From the NCBI GenBank assembly GCA_943788645.1, contig CALSRC010000001.1:372001-436000 (forward strand): a DNA stretch of 64,000 nt. Reading direction: 5' to 3'. Below, in pieces: positions 7,894-17,412 of the stretch. A program made the translations under genes and the position numbers. How positions within the stretch are numbered: the first letter of the stretch is position 1; each line of letters opens with the position of its first letter. The stretch comes from UA16 sp002292325 (GTDB taxonomy: Bacteria; Bacteroidota; Bacteroidia; Flavobacteriales_D; Sanyastnellaceae). Under the pieces are notes generated by a model. It was not told the origin of the DNA and searched no databases. It saw only the letters and a program-made list of their open reading frames with translations.

Positions 7894-9204
7894 TTAAGCG
7901 TTCAGTGGAGCTTTTGCAGTGGACAATTTTAAGACGTTTACGAAGCGCGCGATGTCTTCAAAGGTATTGTACATCGGAACAGGAGCCATGCGAATAACAT
8001 TGGGTTCCCGCCAATCAACTACGACCCCTGCGTCGGTGAGACGTTCAAACAACTGCTTTCCAAAGCCGTGTGCAACCAATGACAACTGACACCCTCTGCG
8101 GGCGGGATCTTGCGGTGTAATGATTTCAAGATGGACATCATTCGCCTTTGCGACCGCTTGAATGCCAGCCTCCAAGTAGGCCGTCAGCCGAAGGCTTTTG
8201 GACCGCAGATTGTCCATGCCTGCCTGAACAAATTGGTCCAGCGCTATCGCATGAACTGCCATATTTAAAACGGGCGCATTGGACATTTGCCAGGCTTCTG
8301 CCGTGCCCATGCTATCAAATTGCGACTCCATCAAAAACCTCCTTTGGGCGTTGTGTCCCCACCATCCCTCAAATCGGGGGATATCCTCCTCGTTAACGTG
8401 TCGCTCATGGACAAATGCTCCGGCGACTGCACCGGGACCGGAATTCAGATATTTGTAAGAACACCAGCAGGCAAAATCTACGTTCCAATCATGCAGCTTG
8501 AGCGGCACATTTCCGACGGCATGAGCTAAATCAAACCCGCACAGGGCACCTTCGGAATGGGCGGCTTTTACAATCCGAGGCATGTCCAACCATTGCCCCG
8601 TAAAGTATTGCATTCCCCCCATCATGACCAAGGCCACTTCACCGGCGTGTTCCGCCAGCGCGGCTTCAACGTCCGCTTCATCAATGGCATGGGTACCAGG
8701 CCGGGCTCCGATTTCGATGATGTCTTCTTCCGGATTTCCGCCGTGGTATCGAACTTGACTTGCTAAGGCATACTGATCTGAAGGAAACGCCTTGGCTTCA
8801 CAGATGATTTTTTTACGACGCCCTTCAGGGCGGTAAAAACTAACCAAGAGCAGATGCAAGTTCACAGTCAGCGCATTCATTGCGACTACTTCATGCGGCT
8901 GAGCCCCAACAAGGTGCGTCAATCCTCGGGCGAATCGTTCGTGGTAGCTCACCCATGGGTGCTTGGCCTGAAAATGGCCTTCGACTCCAAATTGAGCCCA
9001 GTCGTCCAGTTCAGTTGTCAATGCCTCACGGGCTTTACGAGGTTGAAGACCCAGGGAGTTCCCCGTGAAATAAAGGCATTCTTGCGTCCTGAAATGAGGC
9101 GCCCCAGTCGGAGGAATGAAAAATTCATCTCTGCGGCTGGGAAAGGGGTCTTCTGCATCCAGGAGCAGGGCCTTATTCAATTCAAAAAGAGCTAAACCAT
9201 TCAC
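7894..9204 (-). CDS. kynU: Kynureninase
   Basis: 436 residues, the usual length. A PLP enzyme that cleaves L-kynurenine to anthranilate, or 3-hydroxykynurenine to 3-hydroxyanthranilate, plus alanine. Family signatures: YFTGNSLGLQP (45-55), the FPSDQYA block (140-146) and the PLP lysine at K251 in CSYKYLNSGPG, preceded by the aspartate of GFDLAHAVGN. The start is a GTG at 9204. Its pathway partner 3-hydroxyanthranilate dioxygenase is 12 kb away at 20849, and glutaryl-CoA dehydrogenase is at 28930, so the catabolic steps are scattered. It shares a probable transcript with ktrA downstream. Confidence 0.95.
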   Translation of the reverse strand: MNGLALFELNKALLLDAEDPFPSRRDEFFIPPTGAPHFRTQECLYFTGNSLGLQPRKAREALTTELDDWAQFGVEGHFQAKHPWVSYHERFARGLTHLVGAQPHEVVAMNALTVNLHLLLVSFYRPEGRRKKIICEAKAFPSDQYALASQVRYHGGNPEEDIIEIGARPGTHAIDEADVEAALAEHAGEVALVMMGGMQYFTGQWLDMPRIVKAAHSEGALCGFDLAHAVGNVPLKLHDWNVDFACWCSYKYLNSGPGAVAGAFVHERHVNEEDIPRFEGWWGHNAQRRFLMESQFDSMGTAEAWQMSNAPVLNMAVHAIALDQFVQAGMDNLRSKSLRLTAYLEAGIQAVAKANDVHLEIITPQDPARRGCQLSLVAHGFGKQLFERLTDAGVVVDWREPNVIRMAPVPMYNTFEDIARFVNVLKLSTAKAPLNA

Positions 9205-9255
9205 GATCGAGGCGATTGAGTGCCAAAGTTCGAGGGTAATGGAGGAAAATCGGAG

Positions 9256-10095
9256 TCAAAATGTGAAAAATGCCAACACTCCTTGGAGAATAAGGCACCC
9301 ATCCAGCCAAATGCTGTAGATCCATTCGCTTCGCCACCTCGAACTGAGACCGATGCCAACGATTGCCACTGCGCCTGCACCCGCGCGTCCCCAACCTGGA
9401 TCGATCGAGGCAAATCCTACAATGCTCAGAGCGACCAAACACGCAGCTGTCCATGTTGAAAATCTAATTCCTGCCCATTGCGGTACTGTGCGCAAGATCG
9501 GATCATCTAGACGCGAATCCCGGTTGTCAAATGGGAGCGTAATGCCGGCTACAAATAAGGCCTGTACAGTGGCATGCAACCAGGGAGAGAACGAAGGAGG
9601 ATGAGTGGCGAACTGGAAGGGCAGCCATCCGGTAGATACGCCCCATGTAATGGCAATAACAGGCCATTTCAAATGAGGACGATCTCGCCAACCTCGTCCC
9701 CCTGTGATCGGATTGGATGCGTAGCCGAAAGCCAAAACACCGACCAAAAGCAAGGGCCATGGATGCACGAAAATCAAGTTGGAAACGTGCGCCCAATCCA
9801 ATCCAATGAAGCTCCCAATCAATGCGGCAGATATCAGCCATCCGAAGATGAGCGGATGCTTCCACCGAGCCAGAAACGCTCGCCGTTCTTCGGGTATACT
9901 CAGGGGCTGGCGCTTCAGTTTGATGATCCGCTGCAAGGTGTAAATGATTCCCGTCCCCAAAATGATTCCCGTAACTCCCTGCCAAGTCCACGAACCCCAG
10001 GTCTGCAGGGGATGACTTACCATGAGTGCACCCGCGGCGGCGGCCCCTGCCCCAAGGGCGATCCAAATGTGGGTATAGGCGAGTAACTTGGTCAT
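9256..10095 (-). CDS. UbiA-superfamily-like integral membrane protein
   Basis: 279 residues from the ATG at 10095, with eight to nine predicted hydrophobic helices. The sequence follows the UbiA prenyltransferase layout: a LQRIIKLKRQ segment where the first motif should be, a SNPITGGRGWRDRPHLKWP loop, and ITLPFDNRDSRLDDP resembling the second Asp-rich motif. The first motif (N-D-x-x-D) is not recognisable, so prenyl transfer is uncertain. A GTG at 10110 is an alternative start, but a TTTG -7-like box overlaps it, favouring 10095. Convergence of substrate and pathway cannot be judged from the neighbours. Confidence 0.6.
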   Translation of the reverse strand: MTKLLAYTHIWIALGAGAAAAGALMVSHPLQTWGSWTWQGVTGIILGTGIIYTLQRIIKLKRQPLSIPEERRAFLARWKHPLIFGWLISAALIGSFIGLDWAHVSNLIFVHPWPLLLVGVLAFGYASNPITGGRGWRDRPHLKWPVIAITWGVSTGWLPFQFATHPPSFSPWLHATVQALFVAGITLPFDNRDSRLDDPILRTVPQWAGIRFSTWTAACLVALSIVGFASIDPGWGRAGAGAVAIVGIGLSSRWRSEWIYSIWLDGCLILQGVLAFFTF

Positions 10096-10210
10096 CAATT
10101 CCGGTTGCACAAAGGTCGTTCAATTCGCCGGATACTGCTTTTTAAACCCCAAAACGAGTGGCTCGCATGCCTTGCTATTTTTTTTGCACCAAAACCAGCT
10201 TGTACAAGCC

Positions 10211-10219
10211 TAAATTTGC
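10211..10219 (+). promoter_or_regulatory. -7 promoter box (TAaaTTTGC) for gcvP
   Basis: Good match to TAnnTTTG, 18 bases before the gcvP ATG. The 126-base divergent gap (10111-10236) also holds a T-run and TTTTG at about 10182-10186 that could act as a distant -33 element. No glycine riboswitch-like structure fits in the remaining space. Confidence 0.55.
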
Positions 10220-10236
10220 ACCTTCATTGAACGCTT

Positions 10237-13113
10237 ATGCACGCAGCTAAATTCACCTCCCGCCACATTGGTCCCCGAGAAGAGGATCAGCAGGCCATGA
10301 TGCGCACCATTGGAGTGGCCTCTATGGAAGACCTTGTTGCTCAAACAGTTCCGGGCTTGATCCGGCAGCGCAGGAGGATGCAACTCGCTCCAGCTTTGTC
10401 CGAAAGCCAATACCTTGAACACATCGATGGCATTGCTGCGAAAAACGTAGTGTACAAGAACTACATCGGAATGGGGTACAACCCGACCGAAGTCCCCAGT
10501 GTGATCCGTCGGAATGTATTGGAAAACCCGGGCTGGTATACAGCGTATACGCCATATCAAGCGGAGATTGCACAGGGTCGATTGGAAGCGCTTTTGAATT
10601 TCCAGACCATGGTATGTGATTTGACGGGCATGGAGCTTTCCAATGCTTCATTGCTGGACGAGTCAACGGCTGCAGCAGAGGCCATGGCGATGGTATTTGC
10701 CGCTCGTCCACGTCCCATGGCCAAGGCCGGTGCCAATCGGTTTTTGGTCGATGCAGGCGTCTTCCCACAGACCTTGGATGTTCTTCGAACCCGAGCGAAA
10801 TATTTGGGGGTCGTACTTGAGGTAGTCGATCGATCGGTCATGACGTTTGAATCGAAGGATGACGTTTTTGGAGTCTTATTTCAATACCCGGATGGAGAAG
10901 GTGTAGTTTCAGATCTGACCCAAGTGATTGCAGAAGCAGAGGCGAAGCAGATTCAAGTTGTCGTAGCAGCGGATATTATGTCTCTTGCCCTGCTGAAGAG
11001 TCCCGGAAGCATGGGAGCGGATGTCGTGGTCGGCACGTCACAAAGGTTTGGTGTTCCCATGGGGTATGGGGGGCCGCATGCTGCGTTTTTTGCTGCACGC
11101 AATACCTACAAGCGGCATTTCCCTGGACGAATTATAGGCGTGTCCAAAGACCGTCTTGGGGCTCCTGCTTTGAGAATGGCCCTGCAAACCCGAGAACAGC
11201 ATATCCGCCGAGATAAAGCGACTTCTAATATTTGCACAGCGCAATCATTGTTGGCCGTGATGGCTTCCATGTACGCAGTATATCATGGCCCCACAGGGTT
11301 GCGGGAAATCGCAGAAAGCATCCATGGAGCAGCAAGAAGTCTCGATGCAGCGCTTCGAAGCACGGATAATTTTGATCAGATCAATGCGCGTTATTTTGAT
11401 ACGCTGAAGATTCGAGTGAATGGCGGAGTGGATGAAATGAAGGCGTTGCGTGCCCGAGCGGAAGCCATGAAAATCAATTTGCGCTATTTCTCTGATGGTG
11501 TTCATGTGGGCGTTTCCTTGCACGAGCGTGTGTCACAATCAGAATTGGTTGATTTGTGCACTGTATTTGGTGCGACCATGGTTTCTGAAGTATCAGAAGA
11601 CCGGGCATTCTTAGGCGAGCTCTGGCGCGATGTGGATTATCTTCATCATCCGGTGTTCAATCGCTACCGCTCTGAAACGGAAATGATGCGCTACATCAAG
11701 CACCTTGAAAACCGGGATTTGTCCCTCGTGCATAGCATGATGCCGCTGGGATCTTGTACCATGAAATTGAATGCTGCGACTGAATTGATTCCGATAGCTT
11801 GGGCAGAATTTGCCGAATTGCATCCGTTTTGTCCTCCTGACCAGGCCACTGGCATACGCGAGGTGCTTACAGAGCTGGAACAAGACTTGGCCACGATCAC
11901 GGGGTTTGCGGGGGTTTCCTTGCAACCAAATTCGGGAGCGCAAGGCGAGTTCGCAGGATTGATGGTGATTCGAGCGTACCACGAATCGAGGGGTGAGTCG
12001 CATCGAAATGTGTGTCTCATTCCGTCGTCAGCTCACGGCACCAATCCGGCATCTGCAGTGATGGCTGGAATGAAGGTCGTCGTGATAGGATGCGATGACG
12101 AAGGCAACATTGATATCAACGATTTGAGGGAGAAAGCAGAGATGCACTCTTCCGAATTGGGGGCCTTGATGATCACATACCCGTCGACACACGGGGTGTA
12201 CGAAGAGGGAATCTTGGATATCACCCAGTTGGTTCACGCGCACGGAGGTCAGATTTACATGGACGGAGCAAATATGAACGCCCAAGTAGGCTTGACCAGT
12301 CCCGGTATCATTGGCGCGGATGTTTGTCACTTGAACTTGCATAAAACGTTTGCGATTCCGCACGGTGGTGGTGGTCCGGGTGTTGGTCCGATTGGGGTTG
12401 CAGAGCATTTGGTTCCGTTTTTGCCGAGCCATGAGGTGATTGCTACAGGAGGTGACCAAGCCATTCACGCGATCAGTGGCGCGCCATTTGGCAGCGCGTT
12501 GATTTGTCAAATTCCATACGCCTACATTCGAATGCTGGGCGAAGAAGGACTCACGCGTTCAACGGAAGTGGCCATTTTAAACGCCAATTACCTCAAAGCC
12601 AAACTAGAAGATTCCTTCAGCATCCTGTACAAAGGCAAAAAAGGCACGGTCGCACATGAAATGATTTTGGATTGTCGGATGTTTAAAGCGAGTGCCGGTG
12701 TCGAGGTCATGGATATCGCAAAACGCTTGATTGACTATGGTTTTCACGCACCAACGGTGTCATGGCCGGTTGCTGGGACGCTGATGGTTGAGCCAACGGA
12801 ATCGGAATCCCTGGAAGAGTTGGATCGGTTTGTTCACGCGATGCTCTCCATCCGTGAAGAGATTCGCATGATTGAAAACGGTACAGTTGACCGGGAAGAC
12901 AATGTGGTTAAAATGGCACCTCATACAGCGCGGGAAGTCGCTTCATCGCAATGGAGTCACCCTTACACGCGCGAGGCAGCTGCATATCCCACGGTGGAAT
13001 CCGAGGCCCGGAAGTTCTGGGCACCTGTTGCGCGGGTAGACAACGCATATGGAGATCGAAATTTGGTTTGTAGTTGCCCTCCCATGTCGGCTTTCGAAGA
13101 TCTCTTAAGCTGA
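10237..13113 (+). CDS. gcvP: Glycine dehydrogenase (decarboxylating), P-protein of the glycine cleavage system
   Basis: 958 residues, a full-length fused P-protein. It decarboxylates glycine and passes the aminomethyl group to lipoyl-GcvH in the cytoplasm. The N-terminal half begins with FTSRHIGPREEDQ; the C-terminal half carries the PLP lysine K703 in HLNLHKTFAIPHGGGGPG, and SLVHSMMPLGSCTMKLN marks the domain boundary. The C-terminal block PVARVDNAYGDRNLVCSCPP is intact. Other gcv genes are not in the window. It has its own promoter and no obvious terminator before the next gene 57 bases on. Confidence 0.98.
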   Translation: MHAAKFTSRHIGPREEDQQAMMRTIGVASMEDLVAQTVPGLIRQRRRMQLAPALSESQYLEHIDGIAAKNVVYKNYIGMGYNPTEVPSVIRRNVLENPGWYTAYTPYQAEIAQGRLEALLNFQTMVCDLTGMELSNASLLDESTAAAEAMAMVFAARPRPMAKAGANRFLVDAGVFPQTLDVLRTRAKYLGVVLEVVDRSVMTFESKDDVFGVLFQYPDGEGVVSDLTQVIAEAEAKQIQVVVAADIMSLALLKSPGSMGADVVVGTSQRFGVPMGYGGPHAAFFAARNTYKRHFPGRIIGVSKDRLGAPALRMALQTREQHIRRDKATSNICTAQSLLAVMASMYAVYHGPTGLREIAESIHGAARSLDAALRSTDNFDQINARYFDTLKIRVNGGVDEMKALRARAEAMKINLRYFSDGVHVGVSLHERVSQSELVDLCTVFGATMVSEVSEDRAFLGELWRDVDYLHHPVFNRYRSETEMMRYIKHLENRDLSLVHSMMPLGSCTMKLNAATELIPIAWAEFAELHPFCPPDQATGIREVLTELEQDLATITGFAGVSLQPNSGAQGEFAGLMVIRAYHESRGESHRNVCLIPSSAHGTNPASAVMAGMKVVVIGCDDEGNIDINDLREKAEMHSSELGALMITYPSTHGVYEEGILDITQLVHAHGGQIYMDGANMNAQVGLTSPGIIGADVCHLNLHKTFAIPHGGGGPGVGPIGVAEHLVPFLPSHEVIATGGDQAIHAISGAPFGSALICQIPYAYIRMLGEEGLTRSTEVAILNANYLKAKLEDSFSILYKGKKGTVAHEMILDCRMFKASAGVEVMDIAKRLIDYGFHAPTVSWPVAGTLMVEPTESESLEELDRFVHAMLSIREEIRMIENGTVDREDNVVKMAPHTAREVASSQWSHPYTREAAAYPTVESEARKFWAPVARVDNAYGDRNLVCSCPPMSAFEDLLS

Positions 13114-13138
13114 ATTTTTCCACTCATCCGCAGTCACC

Positions 13139-13147
13139 TATATTTGC
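13139..13147 (+). promoter_or_regulatory. -7 promoter box (TAtaTTTGC) before a T9SS cargo gene
   Basis: Exact fit to TAnnTTTG in the short gap after gcvP, 30 bases before the ATG at 13177. It gives the exported-protein gene its own start. Confidence 0.5.
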
Positions 13148-13176
13148 CCAAATCCTAAACACCAAACTGCTTGAGA

Positions 13177-15150
13177 ATGAAGCATTTTTACACTGCAGCT
13201 TTCGCTGTACTCTTATCAGCGGCTGTGACTGCACAAGGCTTGATGCCTTATGCAGCAACAAAGACAGCACAATCCCGTCGAGTTAAGGCGGAAAACACCT
13301 CTGTGCAAGTTGAGCGAGATGTGATCTGGTCACATGATTGCAACATCGACGATTGCTCTACATGGGTCTTTGGAAATGGCTCTGACATCGTTGGCTCCCC
13401 TTGGGAAGGAGTGGATCTTGATTTCGAATGCACGACCGATGGTCCTGCAGGTCCATATAACCAATGGGCAGGCGGCACTGGTGATTTTAGCGCAGCAAGC
13501 GCCATGAACTCTTCGACCAGTGACAACGGGTTGTTGATTGTTGATTCTGATTTATTCGGTGCCGACGCCAACTACAGTGCGGCATGGATTGAAAACAGTT
13601 GGGTGCAGACGGCTGACCCGATTGACTGCAGCACGCTGGAATTCGTGAGCATTTCTATGGAAACACGCTACCGCTGCTGGGACAACGGTTCATCGGACGA
13701 TAGTGAAAAGTGCTTGATTGAGATTTCCCGCGACGGAGTCAATTGGCCGGACATCGATACGTTTGGAGAAGCAGACGGCACGGTAGATTACGGTGACGGC
13801 GAATTGATACTCAGCCGATGGGAAGTGTTCCCAGGTTACGAGACGGGAAGCGAGTCCGACAATCCTTCGTTGGTTGAATTTGACATCAGCACAGCAGCAG
13901 GCAACCAAGAACAAATTTGGGTGCGATTCCGTTGGGCTGGCACGTGGGGCTACAGCTGGGAAATTGATGATATCCAGATATATGAAACACCAGCGAATGA
14001 CATCCGCATTGACAATTACTTGAGCTATACCGATTACTTCACAACGGGCATCTGGGAAGCCGGTGTTTTTGCTGAAGGCCAATTGTCATCATTGGAGGCT
14101 GCGGCGAAGGTCTATAACGTGGGCTACCTGGACCAAGAAGAGACTACGATGACGTTGAACGTCAACGGCACTGATGTCGGGGCGTCCGACCCGATGACCT
14201 TGGGTTACCAGGCTGCAGACACGTTGCGTGTGCCATTCGATATGGCGGAAGTAGGTTCGTATGAATTGAACTATACGGTGAGCGCGATGAATGAAGATGA
14301 GAACCCCTCGAACAACACGGCGACGCAGTCCTTTGAAGTGAGTTCGCTGCATTATGGTCGTGATAATGGCACCATGACGGGCTTATTCCCGGGTGACGGA
14401 ACCGACGATTTCATTGCATTGAATCCATATGACATCTTTGAAGATGTGACGATCTATGCCATTGATGTCGCCATTGCGGAAGGTTCCGAAAATGGAACGC
14501 CCGTTGTAGCCCACCTTTTTGACGGCTTCGACGATAATTATTTGATCGAACAATACGGCGGCTTGATTGGAAGCACAGCTGAATTGGATTTAGCAGCCGC
14601 TTATTCCAACGATGGATCAGAAGATGAAGTTGTTTGGTATACGCTCGTATTGGAAGACCCTTACACAGCACCAGGTGGTTCTGTATTGGCTGCTGGCTTT
14701 GAGCACTATGGAGGTTCCAGTGTTCAAATTTGGGAGTCACAATACGCGTACGACAACACGTCATTCGTGTACGGTCCATTTGGAAGCGGAAGTGCTTACG
14801 ATTGGTACTACACGAACGAGACGCCAATGGTGCGCTTGAACTTGGACCCGAATGCAACCAATACGGTTTCGGTCCAAGAGATGACGACAGAGAATTTCCA
14901 ATTGTACCCCTTGGCTCCAAACCCAGCTGCTGAAAGCACGCGCTTGCAGTACCGATTGGACCAAGCAGGTGATGTGGCTTTGGAAGTGTATGACATGACT
15001 GGAAAGCTTGTGCAGCAAATCAACCGTGGAACCCAAGCACCGGGTTATCACAGCATTGTTCTGGATGTCACAGGAATGAACGCAGGCGTTTATACGACCA
15101 CATTGGTGGTGAATGGCGCTCGTGCAACAGAGCGATTGCTCGTCGACTAA
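13177..15150 (+). CDS. T9SS type A sorting-domain secreted protein (paralog 1)
   Basis: 657 residues. A signal peptide (MKHFYTAAFAVLLSAAVTAQ) is followed by a jelly-roll/MAM-like region with SWEIDDIQIYETPANDIRI (about residues 265-283), an Ig/CARDB-like stretch (about 310-390, NEDENPSNNT), another beta-rich domain, and a type A sorting domain (about 575-657: YPLAPNPAAESTRL, then VYDMTGKLV and GVYTTTLVV). It should be exported across the outer membrane by T9SS. The next gene has the same layout, so the two are probably an old tandem duplication. Function unknown; adhesion or matrix binding is a guess. Confidence 0.85.
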   Translation: MKHFYTAAFAVLLSAAVTAQGLMPYAATKTAQSRRVKAENTSVQVERDVIWSHDCNIDDCSTWVFGNGSDIVGSPWEGVDLDFECTTDGPAGPYNQWAGGTGDFSAASAMNSSTSDNGLLIVDSDLFGADANYSAAWIENSWVQTADPIDCSTLEFVSISMETRYRCWDNGSSDDSEKCLIEISRDGVNWPDIDTFGEADGTVDYGDGELILSRWEVFPGYETGSESDNPSLVEFDISTAAGNQEQIWVRFRWAGTWGYSWEIDDIQIYETPANDIRIDNYLSYTDYFTTGIWEAGVFAEGQLSSLEAAAKVYNVGYLDQEETTMTLNVNGTDVGASDPMTLGYQAADTLRVPFDMAEVGSYELNYTVSAMNEDENPSNNTATQSFEVSSLHYGRDNGTMTGLFPGDGTDDFIALNPYDIFEDVTIYAIDVAIAEGSENGTPVVAHLFDGFDDNYLIEQYGGLIGSTAELDLAAAYSNDGSEDEVVWYTLVLEDPYTAPGGSVLAAGFEHYGGSSVQIWESQYAYDNTSFVYGPFGSGSAYDWYYTNETPMVRLNLDPNATNTVSVQEMTTENFQLYPLAPNPAAESTRLQYRLDQAGDVALEVYDMTGKLVQQINRGTQAPGYHSIVLDVTGMNAGVYTTTLVVNGARATERLLVD

Positions 15151-15184
15151 TAGAGCTAGGAAATATCGGTTGAACCGATGATTC

Positions 15185-15227
15185 AAGGGGGGAATTCCGC
15201 AAGGGGTTCCCCTCTTTGCATTTTTTT
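15185..15227 (+). terminator. Rho-independent terminator
   Basis: The arms AAGGGGGGAA (15185-15194) and TTCCCCTCTT (15207-15216) pair with one G-U, and seven T residues follow at 15221-15227. It sits 35 bases after the stop of the first secreted paralog and ends that transcript. Confidence 0.75.
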
Positions 15228-15285
15228 CAGGGTTTTCAGTCGCTTTGCTGTAATTTCAGCCGTTGAAAACCTGATTCACAAAAAC

Positions 15286-17319
15286 ATGAAGCACATTACT
15301 TTAATTTTGGTTGCGTTTTTTGGCTTGGCCTTGGGGTCACAAGCTCAGCGCATCACGGACGTTTACACGTTTGCTCAAGTACCCACTGGTTTATCTGACG
15401 CTGAAGCTGACGCTATGCGTGAAACCGGTGAATCCTCACTCGAAGTCGCTCAGCGCGGAGGCGGTTCTATTCTCTTCTACGAGGATTTTGCGAATGGATT
15501 CGAAGGGAACAACGGCATTGGTGCTTGGACTGCAGAAGACACGGGAGAAGGAGGCATTTGGCAGGCTGTGGATTTGGCCGGAAACGGATATTACGCGGAC
15601 GGCACGGCTTCGGGTGTTCAACCGCCTGCAGGCGAATTCTCTACGAACATTGGTTCCATCAACTCTACGACCGCCGACAACGGCTGGATGGTTTTTGATT
15701 GCGACTATTTCAACACGCCAATTGCTGAAGGCTACGAAAACACAGAGGGATGGATTACCTCTCCTGCCATGGATATGACAGAGAATGGATCTGTTGTCGT
15801 CACTTGGGAGCAATATTTTCGATACTGCTGCTACCCTTACGCCCCGATTTACCTCCAAGTTTCCAATGACGGCGGAGCAACATGGACGACGTTTGATGCG
15901 CATGGAACATTTATTGAGTCAGCGAATTCGGCTTCCGCTAATGTTTTGACTACTTCTGTAGACATCTCCTGTGTGGCAGCGTATGCCGCAGATGTGCAAG
16001 TCCGCTTCTCCTATTTGCAAGCACCTGAGACGGGCGATGCTTATAGCCATTACTACTGGGGGATCGATGATGTAACTATTTCAGAGAATCCAGTAGCGAA
16101 TGACCTCACTGCGGTTCAATTGACCAATGGGGATATTTACAATGTTTTTGAATACCGAGTGACTCCTTTGGAGCAGGCGATTCCTGAAGCGGATGGAGGC
16201 CTTTTGGCGGGTTTGCTCTACCGGAATTCGGGCAATGCGAACCAGGATGAGACGACGGTTACAATCGAAGTCTTGGACGAGGGAGGCAACGTTTTGAGCA
16301 CGACGGTAGAAGAACTAGGCACAGTCAACAGCTTTGCCAATGCAGTGAATTGCCCAGCGAACTCACAGGATACAGTTTACATCGCAACGGGATGGACTCC
16401 AACTGAGGTGGGCAATTACGTTTTGCAAGCAACCATCGCTTCAGCGAATGAAGACGAGAATCCGGATGACAACGTGATCAGTAAAGTAATGGTCTATTCG
16501 GACGATGAATACGGACACGATGATGAAGGCGTCTTGGATGTGGAGTTTGCTCCTGGAGACTCTGATATTGAGGGGCTCTTCAATCCAGCGGGTTACGGTA
16601 GCTACTACCATATGCACAATGCAGGGTCAATGGCTTACGGTGTTACCGTCCGATTTGGTCCAGACTGCGGTGGTGGAGATCTTGAGTTTGAGACTCGGTT
16701 GTATACCTACGATGGAGCGGTAGGCCTGACAGACTCTCCCTTTGAAACTACCTATTGGGCATATGATGATGCATGGACACCAGGCAGTGCAGAAACCAGT
16801 GAGTTTGTGTATCTCCCTTTTGAAGATCCAATCGAATTGACAGATGAGAATTTCTACTTCGCTGCTGTAATCAACGAATTTGAAAGTGAGGCTCAGCTCA
16901 CAGTATTGGGGAACTCCAACACAGACACGGATAACTCCACAGGTGATTATAACTTGACAGGAGCCGGAGATTTTGTTTGGTTTACTTCACAAACAGCGAC
17001 ACCCGCGATTCGCCTGATTTTGTCGGAACGAGTCGGCATTGACGAGATTGCCAATTACAACGGCATTGAGTTGCGTCAAAATGTTCCTAACCCAGCGAAC
17101 GGAACGACGATGATTCGTTACGAATTATTGCAATCACGCAATGTAACAGTGGAATTGCGTGACCTACAAGGTCGTTTGATTCAGGCTGTAGAGCGTGGTC
17201 AATTGCCTGCTGGAACGCACCAGACTGAGTTGAATGTATCCAATCTTCAAGGTGGAATCTACACCTACACGTTGGTTGCAGACGGCATGCGTTTGACCAA
17301 GAAGATGATGGTCAAATAA
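15286..17319 (+). CDS. T9SS type A sorting-domain secreted protein (paralog 2)
   Basis: 677 residues from the ATG at 15286. The signal peptide is MKHITLILVAFFGLALGSQAQ; the 36 codons that extend the open frame upstream contain the previous terminator and are rejected. The layout parallels the previous gene: YYWGIDDVTISENPVANDLTA, a CARDB-like segment with ANEDENPDDNV, a domain with FAPGDSDIEGLF, and a type A sorting domain at the end (LRQNVPNPANGTT, ELRDLQGRLIQ, GIYTYTLV). It is exported by T9SS and ends with a KKMMVK tail. No enzyme signature seen. Confidence 0.85.
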   Translation: MKHITLILVAFFGLALGSQAQRITDVYTFAQVPTGLSDAEADAMRETGESSLEVAQRGGGSILFYEDFANGFEGNNGIGAWTAEDTGEGGIWQAVDLAGNGYYADGTASGVQPPAGEFSTNIGSINSTTADNGWMVFDCDYFNTPIAEGYENTEGWITSPAMDMTENGSVVVTWEQYFRYCCYPYAPIYLQVSNDGGATWTTFDAHGTFIESANSASANVLTTSVDISCVAAYAADVQVRFSYLQAPETGDAYSHYYWGIDDVTISENPVANDLTAVQLTNGDIYNVFEYRVTPLEQAIPEADGGLLAGLLYRNSGNANQDETTVTIEVLDEGGNVLSTTVEELGTVNSFANAVNCPANSQDTVYIATGWTPTEVGNYVLQATIASANEDENPDDNVISKVMVYSDDEYGHDDEGVLDVEFAPGDSDIEGLFNPAGYGSYYHMHNAGSMAYGVTVRFGPDCGGGDLEFETRLYTYDGAVGLTDSPFETTYWAYDDAWTPGSAETSEFVYLPFEDPIELTDENFYFAAVINEFESEAQLTVLGNSNTDTDNSTGDYNLTGAGDFVWFTSQTATPAIRLILSERVGIDEIANYNGIELRQNVPNPANGTTMIRYELLQSRNVTVELRDLQGRLIQAVERGQLPAGTHQTELNVSNLQGGIYTYTLVADGMRLTKKMMVK

Positions 17320-17339
17320 GTAAACTTGCTTTTTGAATG

Positions 17340-17366
17340 AAAGGGCGGTCTTCGGACCGCCCTTTT
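17340..17366 (+). terminator. Rho-independent terminator with TTCG tetraloop
   Basis: A perfect 11-bp stem AAAGGGCGGTC / GACCGCCCTTT closes a TTCG loop (17351-17354) and is followed by T-rich sequence. It lies 20 bases after the stop of the second secreted paralog and cleanly separates it from the GH3 gene. Confidence 0.9.
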
Positions 17367-17400
17367 CTATGGAACTTTTTTCAGCATTTTTTTCTGAACG

Positions 17401-17408
17401 TACCTTCG
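17401..17408 (+). promoter_or_regulatory. -7 promoter box (TAccTTCG) for the GH3 gene
   Basis: TAnnTTYG form of the -7 box with only four bases to the ATG at 17413, again implying a leaderless or nearly leaderless transcript. Confidence 0.5.
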
Positions 17409-17412
17409 TGTC

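Noticed and set aside
9527..10123. 198-residue minus-strand frame in the UbiA-like gene
   Set aside because: Out of frame with the hydrophobic helix pattern; a shadow.
10111..10236. Glycine riboswitch before gcvP
   Set aside because: The gap is only 126 bases, is shared with a divergent gene, and shows no riboswitch-like paired core.
15178..15285. Upstream start of the second secreted paralog
   Set aside because: Its codons run through the previous gene's terminator hairpin; the signal peptide begins at 15286.
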